Assembly: GCA_009929695.1 (NCBI GenBank)
Contig: RZZW01000004.1
Location: 1-64,000, forward strand
Reading direction: 5' to 3'
Source of the DNA: Clostridia bacterium
GTDB taxonomy: Bacteria; Bacillota; Clostridia; Oscillospirales; Ruminococcaceae
Length of the DNA: 64,000 bases
Part shown: positions 45,242 to 54,647 of the stretch, piece by piece
Layout: every line of letters starts with the position of its first letter
Numbering within the stretch: position 1 is the first letter of the stretch
The notes under the pieces: generated by a model
What the model was told of the DNA's origin: nothing
What the model saw: only the letters and a program-made list of their open reading frames with translations
The model's database searches: none
Translations under genes and position numbers: made by a program

Positions 45242-45280
45242 ATACTTAATTTGTGATATTTTGAAAGGGAAAGAAATAAT

Positions 45281-45751
45281 ATGAAAAAAGCTTTTTCGAT
45301 TTTACTTTGCGTTCTCACCTTGCCGCTTGCTTTGACGGCCTGCGGCGGAAAAAGTCTTGATATAAATACTGTTGCAACGTCTATCGAGACAGTTTGCGCA
45401 ATTCAAAACCCCGCCGCGTATACCGATGACGATTTAGTGTACGACATGAGCCTTGATATGGAGAAGATTGACAGCTACACCGGAAACCGTTCAAACATCA
45501 CCGGTGCGTCGGCCTGCACGCTTGTGATAAAGGCAAAATCGGGCGAGGCTGAAAATATTAAAACAGCGCTTGAGACTTATATTGAAAAACAGACCTCGAC
45601 GCTTAACAACTATGCTGAATTTGCCGAGGCGCTCGCGCAGGCAAAAGAAGCTCGCGTGGTAGCCAGCGGCGACGTTGTTATTCTTGCAATTGCGGCAGAG
45701 GGCGTGGATTACGCTACTGTTGATGCGGCTATAGCCGATGCCACAAAATAA
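45281..45751 (+). CDS. DUF4358 lipoprotein
   Basis: 156 aa with a lipoprotein signal: hydrophobic stretch ending LALTAC with lipidated Cys21. The mature domain (about 30-155) follows the DUF4358 pattern of clostridial lipoproteins, with YDMSLDMEKIDSYTG near 54-68 and ASGDVVILAI near 128. Function unknown; these often accompany cell-surface acylation or ECF genes. Followed by a strong terminator, then the MBOAT pair. Own promoter. Confidence 0.85.
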   Translation: MKKAFSILLCVLTLPLALTACGGKSLDINTVATSIETVCAIQNPAAYTDDDLVYDMSLDMEKIDSYTGNRSNITGASACTLVIKAKSGEAENIKTALETYIEKQTSTLNNYAEFAEALAQAKEARVVASGDVVILAIAAEGVDYATVDAAIADATK

Positions 45752-45768
45752 TCAAAGTGGTTTTTTGT

Positions 45769-45793
45769 GCCGGTACTGTGTACCGGCTTTTTT
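45769..45793 (+). terminator. Rho-independent terminator of the lipoprotein gene
   Basis: GCCGGTAC and GTACCGGC pair perfectly around a three-base loop and are followed by six Ts. Confidence 0.9.
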
Positions 45794-45822
45794 ATAGCAT
45801 TATTTTCGCTTTGAGGTGAATT

Positions 45823-47238
45823 ATGGTTTTCAGCACTTTACTGTTTTTATTCAGGTTTCTGCCGATATCCTTAGCGCTTTATTACATTGCGCCCGCAAAG
45901 TTAAAAAACACCGTGCTTTTTATTTGTAGCCTTGTGTTTTACTCGTGGGGCGAGGTGCGCCTTTTCCCCATAATGATGGTCTTGATACTGGTCAACTATT
46001 TTTCGGGACTGGCTATTGAAAAATTTGACCACGACGAGAAAAAGCGCAAGTTTTTCCTCATTTTGAGCATCGTTGTAAGCATAGGTATGCTTTTCTTCTT
46101 CAAATATACCGACTTTTTTATAACGAATATAAACGCGATATCGGGGCTTTCGATACCGCTTTTAAAGCTCACGCTTCCGCTTGGTATAAGCTTCTACACG
46201 TTCCAGACGATGAGCTATTCGATAGACGTTTATCGCCGCGGCGTGCCTGCCGAGCATAATATAATCGACTTCGGCGCGTATGTCGTCATGTTCCCTCAGC
46301 TTATCGCGGGGCCTATCGTAAAATACCGCGACGTCGCAGAGCGTTTGCATGTGCTCAAAGGGCGCGTCACGCTTGACCGTGTTGACGAGGGCATATCGCT
46401 ATTTATATTCGGTCTTGCAAAAAAAGTGCTGCTTGCCGACGGCATAAGTGCGCTTTGGTATGACGTGACAGGCCACTACGTAAACGGCAGCTTTGAGGCG
46501 GGCGTAGGGCTTGCAAATGCGTCAACGCCGCTTGTTTGGCTTGGCATTATTGCGTATACGCTGCAAATTTATTTCGATTTCTCGGGCTATTCAATGATGG
46601 GCATAGGCATGGGCAAAATGCTCGGGTTTGATTTTCCCGACAACTTCGATTTACCGTATATCTCGCGCAGCATAACAGAGTTTTGGCGGCGCTGGCACAT
46701 TTCGCTTTCGGGCTGGTTTAAGGAATACGTCTATATTCCGCTCGGCGGCAACAGAAAAGGCTACAAGCGTCAGCTTTTAAACATCTTTATAGTGTGGTTT
46801 TTGACAGGCTTTTGGCATGGCGCAAACTGGAACTTCATCTTTTGGGGGCTTTACTACTTTGTGCTTTTGATGATTGAGAAAACGTGGCTGCTGCCAAAGC
46901 TTGAAAAGGGCAAAATTTGGCCGCATATATACACAATGGTGCTTGTGATAATCGGCTGGGCGTTCTTTGTCGGCAGCGACACAGGCGTCACGATGCCGCT
47001 GCTTTTCCAAAAGCTGTTTATACCGTCGTCCGGCGTTTCGGCGCTTTATTTTCTGCGAAATTACGGTGTGCTGCTCATCGTTGGCGTGCTTGCGTGTACA
47101 AGCCTTACGACTAAAATTTACGCGGTGCTTAAAAAGCACACCGTGCTTCGAGGAGTTGTGCTTGCCGCGGTGCTTGTTGTGACTGTGGCATATATGGTTG
47201 ACGCGACGAACAGCCCGTTTCTCTATTTCCGTTTTTAG
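45823..47238 (+). CDS. MBOAT O-acyltransferase (AlgI/DltB type)
   Basis: 471-aa polytopic membrane enzyme that moves acyl groups across the membrane onto extracellular sugars. Motifs: KYTDFF, GISFYTFQTMSYSIDVYRR (near 123-141), GPIVKYRD, FDFSGYSMMGIGMGKMLGFD, ISRSITEFWRRWHISLSGWFKEYVYIPLGGNR (near 285-316) and the catalytic His in FLTGFWHGANWNF (near 327-339). Adjacent DHHW protein is its usual partner. ATG follows GAGGTG. Likely acetylates a surface polysaccharide; which one is unknown. Confidence 0.93.
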   Translation: MVFSTLLFLFRFLPISLALYYIAPAKLKNTVLFICSLVFYSWGEVRLFPIMMVLILVNYFSGLAIEKFDHDEKKRKFFLILSIVVSIGMLFFFKYTDFFITNINAISGLSIPLLKLTLPLGISFYTFQTMSYSIDVYRRGVPAEHNIIDFGAYVVMFPQLIAGPIVKYRDVAERLHVLKGRVTLDRVDEGISLFIFGLAKKVLLADGISALWYDVTGHYVNGSFEAGVGLANASTPLVWLGIIAYTLQIYFDFSGYSMMGIGMGKMLGFDFPDNFDLPYISRSITEFWRRWHISLSGWFKEYVYIPLGGNRKGYKRQLLNIFIVWFLTGFWHGANWNFIFWGLYYFVLLMIEKTWLLPKLEKGKIWPHIYTMVLVIIGWAFFVGSDTGVTMPLLFQKLFIPSSGVSALYFLRNYGVLLIVGVLACTSLTTKIYAVLKKHTVLRGVVLAAVLVVTVAYMVDATNSPFLYFRF

Positions 47239-47251
47239 GAGGTGACGCTTT

Positions 47252-48382
47252 ATGGTTAATAAAATCAAGCAATACCCTATTGTTCTAATCTTTTTTATAT
47301 TTCTAATCGGCTTTTCTGTATTTGACGCATGGTACCCGAAGCGTCCCTTCAGCGAGCTTGAAAACCGCACGTTGCAGCAGTACCCAACTATTTCGCTTAG
47401 CGGCGTGCTCGACAACTCGTGGATGGTGAAATATGAGGCGTATGTAAAGGATCAGTTTGCGCTGCGCGATAACTGGATAGAGCTTAAAAGCTTAAGCGAA
47501 ACAGCGTCGCTCAAAACCGAGAACAACGATATTCTTTTTGGCAAGGACAATTATCTTTTCAAAAAAACACTTGCCGTAAACTCTCGCTTTGACACAAACC
47601 TTGGCGCACTTGAGCGGTTTACACAGCGCCATGCGGGACAGGTGGACGTTATGATAGTTCCGTCAGCTAGCACCGTGCTCACCTCTTTGCTGCCCGCATA
47701 TGCGCCGATAGCAAACGAGAACGAATACCTCGATAAGATTTTCTCAACTGTCGGCAGCACAGCTAACGTCTACGATATGCGCGAGGTGCTTTCGCAGCAT
47801 TCAGGCGAATATATCTACTACCGCACTGACCACCACTGGACGGCGCTCGGCGCGTTTTACGCATATGAACAGTATGCGAGCGCAAACGGCAAGCCGGTGT
47901 TTGACAGGGGCGCAAGCGAAGCTGTTGAGGTACCTGATTTTTACGGCACAAGCTATTCGAGCGCGCGCAGAATTGGCGCTATCGCCGATACGATAACGTA
48001 TTATAATTTGAGTAATGTGATGACGGTGTTCAACACGCAGACAGACGGCAGCGTAACGCAGGAGACAGGCACGCTGTACGACACCGAAAAATTTGCGACG
48101 CGCGACAAATACGCCGCATTTTTGCGTGGAAACAACGGCTACAGCGAGGTGCAAGGCAATGGCGAAGGCAGCATACTTGTTGTCAAGGACAGCTACGCGA
48201 ACTCCTTTATACCCTATCTCACGGCAGATTACGCCAAAATAGGCGTTGTCGATTTTCGCGCAAACCTCACTAAAATAGACAAAATAATGCAGGACAGCGG
48301 ATATGATAAAGTGCTGTTTTTATACAGCTTCGACGGCTTTTCGTCCGACACATATTTTGGGTCTAAAATTGCAAGCGAATAA
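47252..48382 (+). CDS. DHHW/AlgX-like membrane-anchored acyltransferase partner
   Basis: 376 aa with one N-terminal membrane helix (about 8-25). The SGNH/AlgX-type catalytic DHHW block is YIYYRTDHHWTALGA (near 187-201), and an early FSELENRTLQ (about 36-46) is also typical. The last third has the Ser in VVKDSYANSFIPYL (near 308), placing Ser/His/Asp as an esterase-like centre. It lies 13 bases after the MBOAT gene behind GGAGGTG. Together they probably acetylate secreted polysaccharide, as AlgI with AlgX/J do. Confidence 0.9.
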   Translation: MVNKIKQYPIVLIFFIFLIGFSVFDAWYPKRPFSELENRTLQQYPTISLSGVLDNSWMVKYEAYVKDQFALRDNWIELKSLSETASLKTENNDILFGKDNYLFKKTLAVNSRFDTNLGALERFTQRHAGQVDVMIVPSASTVLTSLLPAYAPIANENEYLDKIFSTVGSTANVYDMREVLSQHSGEYIYYRTDHHWTALGAFYAYEQYASANGKPVFDRGASEAVEVPDFYGTSYSSARRIGAIADTITYYNLSNVMTVFNTQTDGSVTQETGTLYDTEKFATRDKYAAFLRGNNGYSEVQGNGEGSILVVKDSYANSFIPYLTADYAKIGVVDFRANLTKIDKIMQDSGYDKVLFLYSFDGFSSDTYFGSKIASE

Positions 48383-48386
48383 ATTG

Positions 48387-48427
48387 AAAGTGGCTGTGCA
48401 GACATCTGCAACAGCCACTTTTTTATA
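48387..48427 (+). terminator. Rho-independent terminator of the MBOAT/DHHW operon
   Basis: AAAGTGGCTGT and ACAGCCACTTT (11 bp), extended by GCAG/CTGC, followed by six Ts. The TCTGCAACAGCC core recurs in the terminator at 61513-61550. Confidence 0.88.
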
Positions 48428-48442
48428 TATGCGCAAAACCTG

Positions 48443-48534
48443 CGGGGCGTCGAGGACGCCGCCCCCTACATGCTAAACTGCTAATTTGCGTTAAATTGTA
48501 GGGAGCGATGCCCTCATCGCTCCGGTTCGGCTGC
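48443..48534. repeat. Imperfect palindromic repeat
   Basis: CGGGGCGTCGAGGACGCC ... CCCCTACA at the left and TGTAGGGAGCG ... ATCGCTCCG at the right are imperfect complements. The TGTAGGG edge resembles the perfect inverted repeat at 8530-8610. It lies at the 3' end of the yhcH operon. Confidence 0.6.
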
Positions 48535-48541
48535 ACAAAAT

Positions 48542-48991
48542 TTACATTTTAACCTTAACAACAACCTTTTGCACAAGTGACGCTTCATGCAGCTTTAATT
48601 TCACCATGTGTGCGTCCTCCGGGAAAACTATGAGCACCTTGTGGCACGACATTTCGCAGCTCGACTGTGCTTCGCCGTGAAAGCCTATATAATCTGTGGC
48701 TTCGTCGCGCTCAAATTCCTTTAGCGCGTTCACGTCGGCAACCTTTATTATCTCCTCGCCCGAGAGCAGAATATGAATATCAGCGTAGTTTAAATGCGCT
48801 TCATAAAATGCGTCGGTTTCGTCGATTGTCGTGTAATCGAAACGGTTTATGTATACGTTGTCGCCGTCGACTTCGTTTCTGCCTGTTGCGAGCCTTGCCA
48901 AGTCGTGCGTGCGAAGATAGTTTATCGCTGTGTCGAGATTTTGCGACATGCCTAAATAGCGCCCTAGTTTTTTTGCGTCGGTGTATATCAT
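48542..48991 (-). CDS. YhcH/YjgK/YiaL family protein (NanQ-like anomerase)
   Basis: 149-aa cupin-like protein. The family includes sialic-acid anomerase NanQ (YhcH) and EbgC, small sugar-handling proteins. Motifs: EVDGDNVYINRFDYTTID (near 40-57), EAHLNYADIHILLSGEE (near 63-79) and VLIVFPEDAHMVKL (near 124-137), matching the family's conserved His/Glu residues. It is the last gene of the dppABCDF-FAD run, and this is the best clue that the run concerns a sugar acid or amino sugar. Specific substrate unknown. Confidence 0.85.
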   Translation of the reverse strand: MIYTDAKKLGRYLGMSQNLDTAINYLRTHDLARLATGRNEVDGDNVYINRFDYTTIDETDAFYEAHLNYADIHILLSGEEIIKVADVNALKEFERDEATDYIGFHGEAQSSCEMSCHKVLIVFPEDAHMVKLKLHEASLVQKVVVKVKM

Positions 48992-49008
48992 TTGATTTGC
49001 CTTTCGTT

Positions 49009-50610
49009 TTATTCAAAATATGCTGTTATCGCTCCGTTTTCCATGCGCACAATTATGCGCTTTTGCAGGTTTACATCTGCATCGGGGTAATCTTCTCTGT
49101 AGTGCGAGCCGCGGCTTTCTTTGCGCAGCATTTGCGCCTTCAAAATTCCTTTTGCCAAATTAAGCTGCGCAAAAAGACGGCGTGAATTTGCTGTTTCGTC
49201 GGCGTTTTCGGTATCTGTCCAGCTGCATCTGCCAAGCGCTTCGTCAATAAATGAAACGGCGGCTTTCAGCTTTGCCTCTGTGCGTACAACCATACAAGTC
49301 TGCGTCATTGTCTCACGCAGCTTTTTTCTTGTCTCCTCAACATTATCAAGCTTTTGCGCTTTGTAAAATATTGGATAATCAAGCTTTTCTTTAGACTTCG
49401 CGGCGTAGCTTGCCGCCGATGCGCCTGCTTTTCGCCCGAAAACTAAGCCGTTTGCCGTCGATAATCCGCCAATGCGGTCAGCGCCATGCATGCCGCCCGT
49501 CACCTCTCCGCACGCGAACAGACCTTGTGTGTCCGTCTCTGCGTTTGGCGATATCATAATTCCGCCATTTGCGGCGTGGGCGAACATGGCTATGTGAATT
49601 TCATCGTTCGGCGTGAGGTGCTTATTTTCATAAAGCCAGTCAAAATATGTGCTGATAAATTCAGGCATATTTTCTTGTAAGTCTTTTTTATAGTGCACCG
49701 CAACGCCATTTTTTGCGTTTGCATTTACGATGGCGAAATCTATCTGCTTTGATGCAAGCCGCGAGGTGAACGGCCCATATGTTGAGCGCTGGGCAAGCAA
49801 GCTCTGTGCGTTTGGCAAATTTTTAAATATATCCTCTTCGTTGTCGTCCCGCATCTCTGTGTAGCGGAAGGTTCGCTCGTTAAAAATTGTTTTGCGGCAC
49901 GGAGAAATATAGCCCGCCATCATCTGCATAAATTCCATATTGACAAGCTTGCAGCCGTGCTTCATAGCAAGGTACTGCCCTGTGCCTCCCACGTCGTCTG
50001 TCGTGAGCCTGTTTTCAAAAAGTCCGCCGTAGCCGCCTGTTGCGAGCACGGCGGATTTGCATTCAACAGCGAAAAGCTCGCCGTCTTTTTTGACGATAAC
50101 TCCGCGCACACATCTGTTTTTGCATATTAAATCGACGACCTCGCACCTCGGCATAAGCTGTATGTGAAGCTTTTCCATATAGTCTGACAGCACATTTTTT
50201 GCGCTGTCGAAAAGTATTCCGTTCCATGCTCTGTGCTTGTGGTCAAAGCATGGAATGAAATCTTTTTGCGTGTCGTTTTGCGCCTTTTTCATTGAGACGC
50301 CGAGAGATTTTAAGTATTCTACAGAGGCTGAAATATCGCTCACAAACGCCCTTACCATTTTTTCGTCAGCCATGCCGCAGCCGACGTTTAATATCGTCTG
50401 CACGAGGTCGTCCTCGTCTGCTTTGTTTTCAGGCGCAATAAGACCAAGGCCCCATGTGCCTGGGTAAAAGCTTGAACCTGAAAATATTGCGCCGGTGCTT
50501 GACAAAATAACGTTTTGACCGTTTTCAGCCGCGGTTATCGCTGCCATTATACCTGCAATGCCTGCACCTGCGACGAATACGTCGCAGGTGCTTTTTGTTT
50601 GAATCAGCAT
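49009..50610 (-). CDS. FAD-dependent oxidoreductase, NadB/FrdA-like
   Basis: 533 aa. FAD-binding GAGIAGIMAAITAAENG (near 15), the second FAD motif GGYGG (near 185), FACGEVTGGMHGADRIGG (near 368-385) and the C-terminal ESRGSHYREDYP (near 505) with the active-site Arg. This is the fumarate reductase/L-aspartate oxidase fold. No nadA or nadC is adjacent, and the transporter context argues against aspartate oxidation. It may reduce or oxidise the imported substrate. It lies downstream of the transporter ATPase gene and 17 bases before yhcH. Confidence 0.85.
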   Translation of the reverse strand: MLIQTKSTCDVFVAGAGIAGIMAAITAAENGQNVILSSTGAIFSGSSFYPGTWGLGLIAPENKADEDDLVQTILNVGCGMADEKMVRAFVSDISASVEYLKSLGVSMKKAQNDTQKDFIPCFDHKHRAWNGILFDSAKNVLSDYMEKLHIQLMPRCEVVDLICKNRCVRGVIVKKDGELFAVECKSAVLATGGYGGLFENRLTTDDVGGTGQYLAMKHGCKLVNMEFMQMMAGYISPCRKTIFNERTFRYTEMRDDNEEDIFKNLPNAQSLLAQRSTYGPFTSRLASKQIDFAIVNANAKNGVAVHYKKDLQENMPEFISTYFDWLYENKHLTPNDEIHIAMFAHAANGGIMISPNAETDTQGLFACGEVTGGMHGADRIGGLSTANGLVFGRKAGASAASYAAKSKEKLDYPIFYKAQKLDNVEETRKKLRETMTQTCMVVRTEAKLKAAVSFIDEALGRCSWTDTENADETANSRRLFAQLNLAKGILKAQMLRKESRGSHYREDYPDADVNLQKRIIVRMENGAITAYFE

Positions 50611-50625
50611 AAAATGTAAATTCTC

Positions 50626-51624
50626 CTATTTTTTGTCGTACAAATGGCATGATACCATGTGACCATCCTCATTGCGTATCATCGCGGGGTCAACTGTTTT
50701 GCATATCTCCATGCAGTTCGGGCAGCGGTTGTGGAACGCGCAGCCTGTCGGCTTATGTATCGGGCTTGGCACCTCGCCCTCAAGCACCTGACGCTTTTTC
50801 GTCTTGTGGATATCGGGCACAGGAATTGCCGACAAAAGTGCTCTTGTGTATGGGTGAAGCGGCTCGTCGTAAAGCGCTTTGGAATCTGCAACCTCGACGA
50901 TTTTGCCTAGATACATGACGACGATGCGGTCGGACATATACTGCACGACGGACAAGTCATGCGCGATAAAGAGATAGGTGAGGTTCATTTCCTTTTGAAT
51001 ATCCTTCATAAGGTTAAGAACCTGCGCCTGAATTGAAACGTCGAGCGCCGAGACAGGCTCGTCGCAAATCAGAACATCGGGCATAACTTCAAGCGCACGT
51101 GCAATGCAAAGACGCTGACGCTGACCGCCCGAAAATTCATGCGGGTAGCGCATTAGATAGTCCTGCTGAATGTTTACCATCTGCAAAACCTTTTGCATAA
51201 CTGACTCGCGGTCTTTTTGATTGTTTACACCGTGGACAATAAGCGGCTCTTCAAATGAGGTGTAAATTTTCTTTTGCGGGTTTAGCGCAGAATACGGGTC
51301 TTGGAAAACCATCTGCACTCTGCGGCGGAATTTAAAGGTTTCTTCCTTGCTGAACTTTGTTATATCTTTAAATTCGCCGTCGTAATTAAACATAACGCTG
51401 CCGCCTGTCGGCTTTTCAAGCAGCATGACAGATTTGCCAAAGGTGGATTTTCCGCAGCCGCTCTCGCCAACTATGCCGAGCGTTTCGCCCTTGTATATAT
51501 CAAGGCTCACGTCGTCGACTGCCTTGACATGACCTACCACTTTTTTGAAAGCGCCCTTTGTGATAGGAAACCATGTCTGCAAATTTTTCACTTTAAATAT
51601 TATTTCTTTGTTTTCAGCAGCCAT
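50626..51624 (-). CDS. Oligopeptide/dipeptide ABC transporter ATPase (OppF/DppF type)
   Basis: 332 aa. Walker A GESGCGKSTF (near 54), ABC signature EFSGGQRQRL (near 160) and Walker B VLICDEPVSALDVS (near 182). The C-terminal oligopeptide-family tail (about 265-330) has CAFHNRCPNCMEICK, the Cys pattern that binds an Fe-S cluster in some homologues. It starts two bases after the OppD-type gene stops. Energises uptake together with the other four genes. Confidence 0.92.
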   Translation of the reverse strand: MAAENKEIIFKVKNLQTWFPITKGAFKKVVGHVKAVDDVSLDIYKGETLGIVGESGCGKSTFGKSVMLLEKPTGGSVMFNYDGEFKDITKFSKEETFKFRRRVQMVFQDPYSALNPQKKIYTSFEEPLIVHGVNNQKDRESVMQKVLQMVNIQQDYLMRYPHEFSGGQRQRLCIARALEVMPDVLICDEPVSALDVSIQAQVLNLMKDIQKEMNLTYLFIAHDLSVVQYMSDRIVVMYLGKIVEVADSKALYDEPLHPYTRALLSAIPVPDIHKTKKRQVLEGEVPSPIHKPTGCAFHNRCPNCMEICKTVDPAMIRNEDGHMVSCHLYDKK

Positions 51625-51626
51625 GC

Positions 51627-52652
51627 TTAGTCCACCTCCTTAAAAGAGTCATATTGCAGGCAACGCACGCGGTGTCCCGCCGAGACTTCATATGTCGGGA
51701 TATCCTTTGCCTTGCAGCGCTCCTCGCAAAGAGGACATCTGCCTGCAAATTCACACCCGCCCTTTAGCTCTGCGGGGTTTGGAGTGATGCCGGGGATTGT
51801 CTCAAGCTTTTGACCGTCGGCAAGGCCGAGCACAGGCACGCTGCGAAGCAGAGCCTTTGTGTATGGGTGCGACGGGTGGTCAAAGATATCCTCAAGCGTG
51901 CCGAACTCGACGACGCGCCCCATGTACATTACGCACACTTCGTCCGCCATTTCGGCAACAAGCCCCATGTTGTGGGTAATGAGGATAATGCTTTTGCCCT
52001 CGTTGACCTGAAGCCCTTTTAAAAGCTCCATTATCTGAGCCTGAATTGTCACGTCAAGCGCCGTTGTCGGCTCGTCGCAGATTATCAGTTCAGGGTTGCA
52101 AATCATGGCTATCGCTATGACGACGCGCTGCTTCATGCCGCCAGAAAACTGATGCGGGTAGCAGTCTATTCGGCTTTCGGGGTCGGGAATGCCGAGCTTT
52201 TTGAACATGTCGAGCACCTTTGCTCTAGCGTCCTTTTTGCTCATGCCTGTGTGCTGAATAAGCCCCTCCGCCACTTGATCGCCAACCTTGTAAACAGGGT
52301 TGAGGCTCGACATAGGGTCTTGAAAGACCATCGACATATCAGGGCCGCGCAGCGCGCGCATTTCGGCGCAGTTATTGCTTTTGAATTTTTCCATGTGGTA
52401 TTCTTGAATTTTGCCGTCGCGAAGCGCATTGTATTGAATGCTCTCGGCTTTTACGCGGGCGTTTTGGCCTGTGAAGCGCATGATTGAGTTCATTGTAACG
52501 CTTTTGCCGCATCCGCTTTCGCCAACTACCGCAAGTGCAGTACCGCGTTTTAGCTGAAACGAAACGTCCTTGACAATTTTAACTTCTTTTTTGTCGGAGA
52601 TAAAGCTTGTGTTAAGCTTTTTTACATCTAAAATGATTTCTTTTGTATCCAT
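51627..52652 (-). CDS. Oligopeptide/dipeptide ABC transporter ATPase (OppD/DppD type)
   Basis: 341 aa. Walker A GESGCGKSVT (near 43), Q-loop MVFQDPMSSLNP (near 107), signature QFSGGMKQRV (near 168) and Walker B LIICDEPTTALDVT (near 188). The C-terminal tail has CEFAGRCPLCEERCK, with the same Cys layout as the partner ATPase. The second ATPase of the pair; the tandem is typical of Dpp/Opp/Sat systems. Confidence 0.92.
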   Translation of the reverse strand: MDTKEIILDVKKLNTSFISDKKEVKIVKDVSFQLKRGTALAVVGESGCGKSVTMNSIMRFTGQNARVKAESIQYNALRDGKIQEYHMEKFKSNNCAEMRALRGPDMSMVFQDPMSSLNPVYKVGDQVAEGLIQHTGMSKKDARAKVLDMFKKLGIPDPESRIDCYPHQFSGGMKQRVVIAIAMICNPELIICDEPTTALDVTIQAQIMELLKGLQVNEGKSIILITHNMGLVAEMADEVCVMYMGRVVEFGTLEDIFDHPSHPYTKALLRSVPVLGLADGQKLETIPGITPNPAELKGGCEFAGRCPLCEERCKAKDIPTYEVSAGHRVRCLQYDSFKEVD

Positions 52653-52664
52653 ACTGCACCTCCC

Positions 52665-53558
52665 TTACTGCTGCTTCGCATCGAGAACGTCGCGCAGACC
52701 GTCACCGAGGAAGTTAATGGCTAGTACAAACAAGGTTATCGCAAGGCCCGGGAATATCCATATCCACCACTGATTTGTGACAACGGATATTGATTTTGCC
52801 GCGTTTAAGATATTGCCCCACGTCGGTGTGCTGTCGGCAACGCCAAGACCAATAAATGACAGCGCGGCCTCTTGCAGAATGAAAAACGCGACGTTTGTCG
52901 TTGTTGAAACGATTATCGGGCTCATGACGTTCGGCAAAATCTGCTTGAACATAATGCTCATTTTGCTCATGCCAAACGCTTCGCAAACCTTGACGTAGGT
53001 TTCACCCTTTAAGCTTAAAAACTCGTTTCTCACCATGCGGAAGGTTGTCATCCAGCCTGTTATGACAAAGATTACAAGCAGGTTGCCAAGGCCGCGCTTA
53101 TTGACGATAGCAACTATCATCATTACAAGTACAAGCTGCGGGAACGCCTGAAAGACCTCTGAAACACGGATGAGAGCGGTGTCGACCTTGCCGCCGAAGT
53201 AGCCCGAAATTGCGCCGAGCACCGCGCCTATGACAGAGCTTGCCACAGCGCAGAAAACGCCGATAAGTATTGAATAGCAGCCGCCGTAAAGCACACGTGC
53301 TAGCAGGTCGCGGCCGATTGTATCTGTGCCGAAAATATGTTCTGCGTCGGGGGCTTTTTTCATTGCGGTGAGCACAGGCGTGTTGTAGTCAACGCCCATA
53401 AGAGCGCCGATGATGCACGCAAGCGTCATCACAAGCACAACTATAAGGCCAAGCACGGCAAGCTTGTTGTTCATAAACTTGCGTATGTTCTTTTTGAGCA
53501 GCGAGGACGATGCGCTTTTGTTTTGCTCCTTGATGCTCACTGTTTTTGTATCACTCAT
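52665..53558 (-). CDS. ABC transporter permease (DppC type)
   Basis: 297 aa with six predicted membrane segments. N-terminal tail LLKKNIRKFMNNKLAVLGLI leads the first helix. The EAA loop, contacting the ATPases, is EAFGMSKMSIMFKQILPNV (near 190-208), and GTDTIGRDLLARVLYGG (near 76-92) is a DppC/OppC signature. It follows the DppB gene by 15 bases on the same strand. Confidence 0.93.
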   Translation of the reverse strand: MSDTKTVSIKEQNKSASSSLLKKNIRKFMNNKLAVLGLIVVLVMTLACIIGALMGVDYNTPVLTAMKKAPDAEHIFGTDTIGRDLLARVLYGGCYSILIGVFCAVASSVIGAVLGAISGYFGGKVDTALIRVSEVFQAFPQLVLVMMIVAIVNKRGLGNLLVIFVITGWMTTFRMVRNEFLSLKGETYVKVCEAFGMSKMSIMFKQILPNVMSPIIVSTTTNVAFFILQEAALSFIGLGVADSTPTWGNILNAAKSISVVTNQWWIWIFPGLAITLFVLAINFLGDGLRDVLDAKQQ

Positions 53559-53573
53559 CTATGTCCCCTCCTC

Positions 53574-54533
53574 TCATTCGCCAAGCCGGACGCGCGGGTC
53601 AAGCAAAGCATTGAATACGTCTACCATGAACGAGCATATGAGCATTGCCGCGGCAATGATAAGCGTCGTCACAAGCACTATGGGGTAATCGCCCGAGGTG
53701 ATGGCGTTTGTCATTGTGAGGCCGATACCGGGATATGAGAACACGCTCTCAATGACAACCGAGCCGCCGACGAGCATCGGAATACGGAAAACCAAGATTA
53801 CAAGCACAGGCTTCATCGCGTTGCGGAAGCCGTGTTTTAGATATACCTTCCATTCGGGTATACCCTTGCTGCGAGCTGTTTTTATGTAGTCGCTGTTCAA
53901 AACGTCCAGCATTGTGTTGCGCGCATAGCGCATAAGAACAGCCACCATGCCTATCGTGAGCGTTAAGACAGGCAGGAACAGATGTATAAACGCGTCCCAA
54001 GCCAAATTTGTAGTGCCCGGACTGACACGGTTTGCCGACGGAAACCAGCCAAGCTTGATAGAGAAAATCTCAATTAACATTATGCCGACAAGGAACTGCG
54101 GCACAGCCTGGCCAAGCACTGCCAAAACACGCCCAACGTAATCTATTACACCGTTTTGGCGTATTGCGGAAATGATACCGATACCTATGCCGATTATTGC
54201 AGAAAGCAAAAGCGACCATGCCGCAAGCTCAAAGGTATACGGAAGTCTCACTGCAATTATGGACGAAATTGACGAACCGTCAAATGAATAGCCCAAGTCG
54301 CCTCTAAGGCAATTTCCAAGCCAACGGAAATACTGGACAATCAAGGGGTCGTTCAAGCCCAGAGATTCTCTGAGTGCTTCTACGTTGCCTGCGTTTGCAG
54401 ACAGCATTTCGGGGCTTACCATGAAGTTTATCGGGTCTACGCCTGTAAGCTGCAAGCCAAAGAACACGATAATACTAATAAGCAGAAGCATAGGAATCAT
54501 CATGAGAAGCTTTTTAAGAATAAATTTAAGCAT
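53574..54533 (-). CDS. ABC transporter permease (DppB type)
   Basis: 319 aa with six membrane segments, starting MLKFILKKLLMMIPM. DppB hallmarks: FGLQLTGVDP (near 24), the EAA loop YIKTARSKGIPEWKVYLKH (near 215-233) and ESVFSYPGIG (near 264). I chose the ATG at 54533, preceded by GGGAGTGAG; the earlier ATG at 54608 would begin inside the intergenic region. Forms the transmembrane channel with DppC. Confidence 0.92.
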   Translation of the reverse strand: MLKFILKKLLMMIPMLLLISIIVFFGLQLTGVDPINFMVSPEMLSANAGNVEALRESLGLNDPLIVQYFRWLGNCLRGDLGYSFDGSSISSIIAVRLPYTFELAAWSLLLSAIIGIGIGIISAIRQNGVIDYVGRVLAVLGQAVPQFLVGIMLIEIFSIKLGWFPSANRVSPGTTNLAWDAFIHLFLPVLTLTIGMVAVLMRYARNTMLDVLNSDYIKTARSKGIPEWKVYLKHGFRNAMKPVLVILVFRIPMLVGGSVVIESVFSYPGIGLTMTNAITSGDYPIVLVTTLIIAAAMLICSFMVDVFNALLDPRVRLGE

Positions 54534-54647
54534 TATCTCACTCCCATCAAAAATACTTTGATAAAAAGGCAGGAGAGACGCAGGGCAAGGCCTACGTCTC
54601 TCCCGCATGGCTGTTAATTGATTTAAAGTCCGCGTGGATTATTTGCG

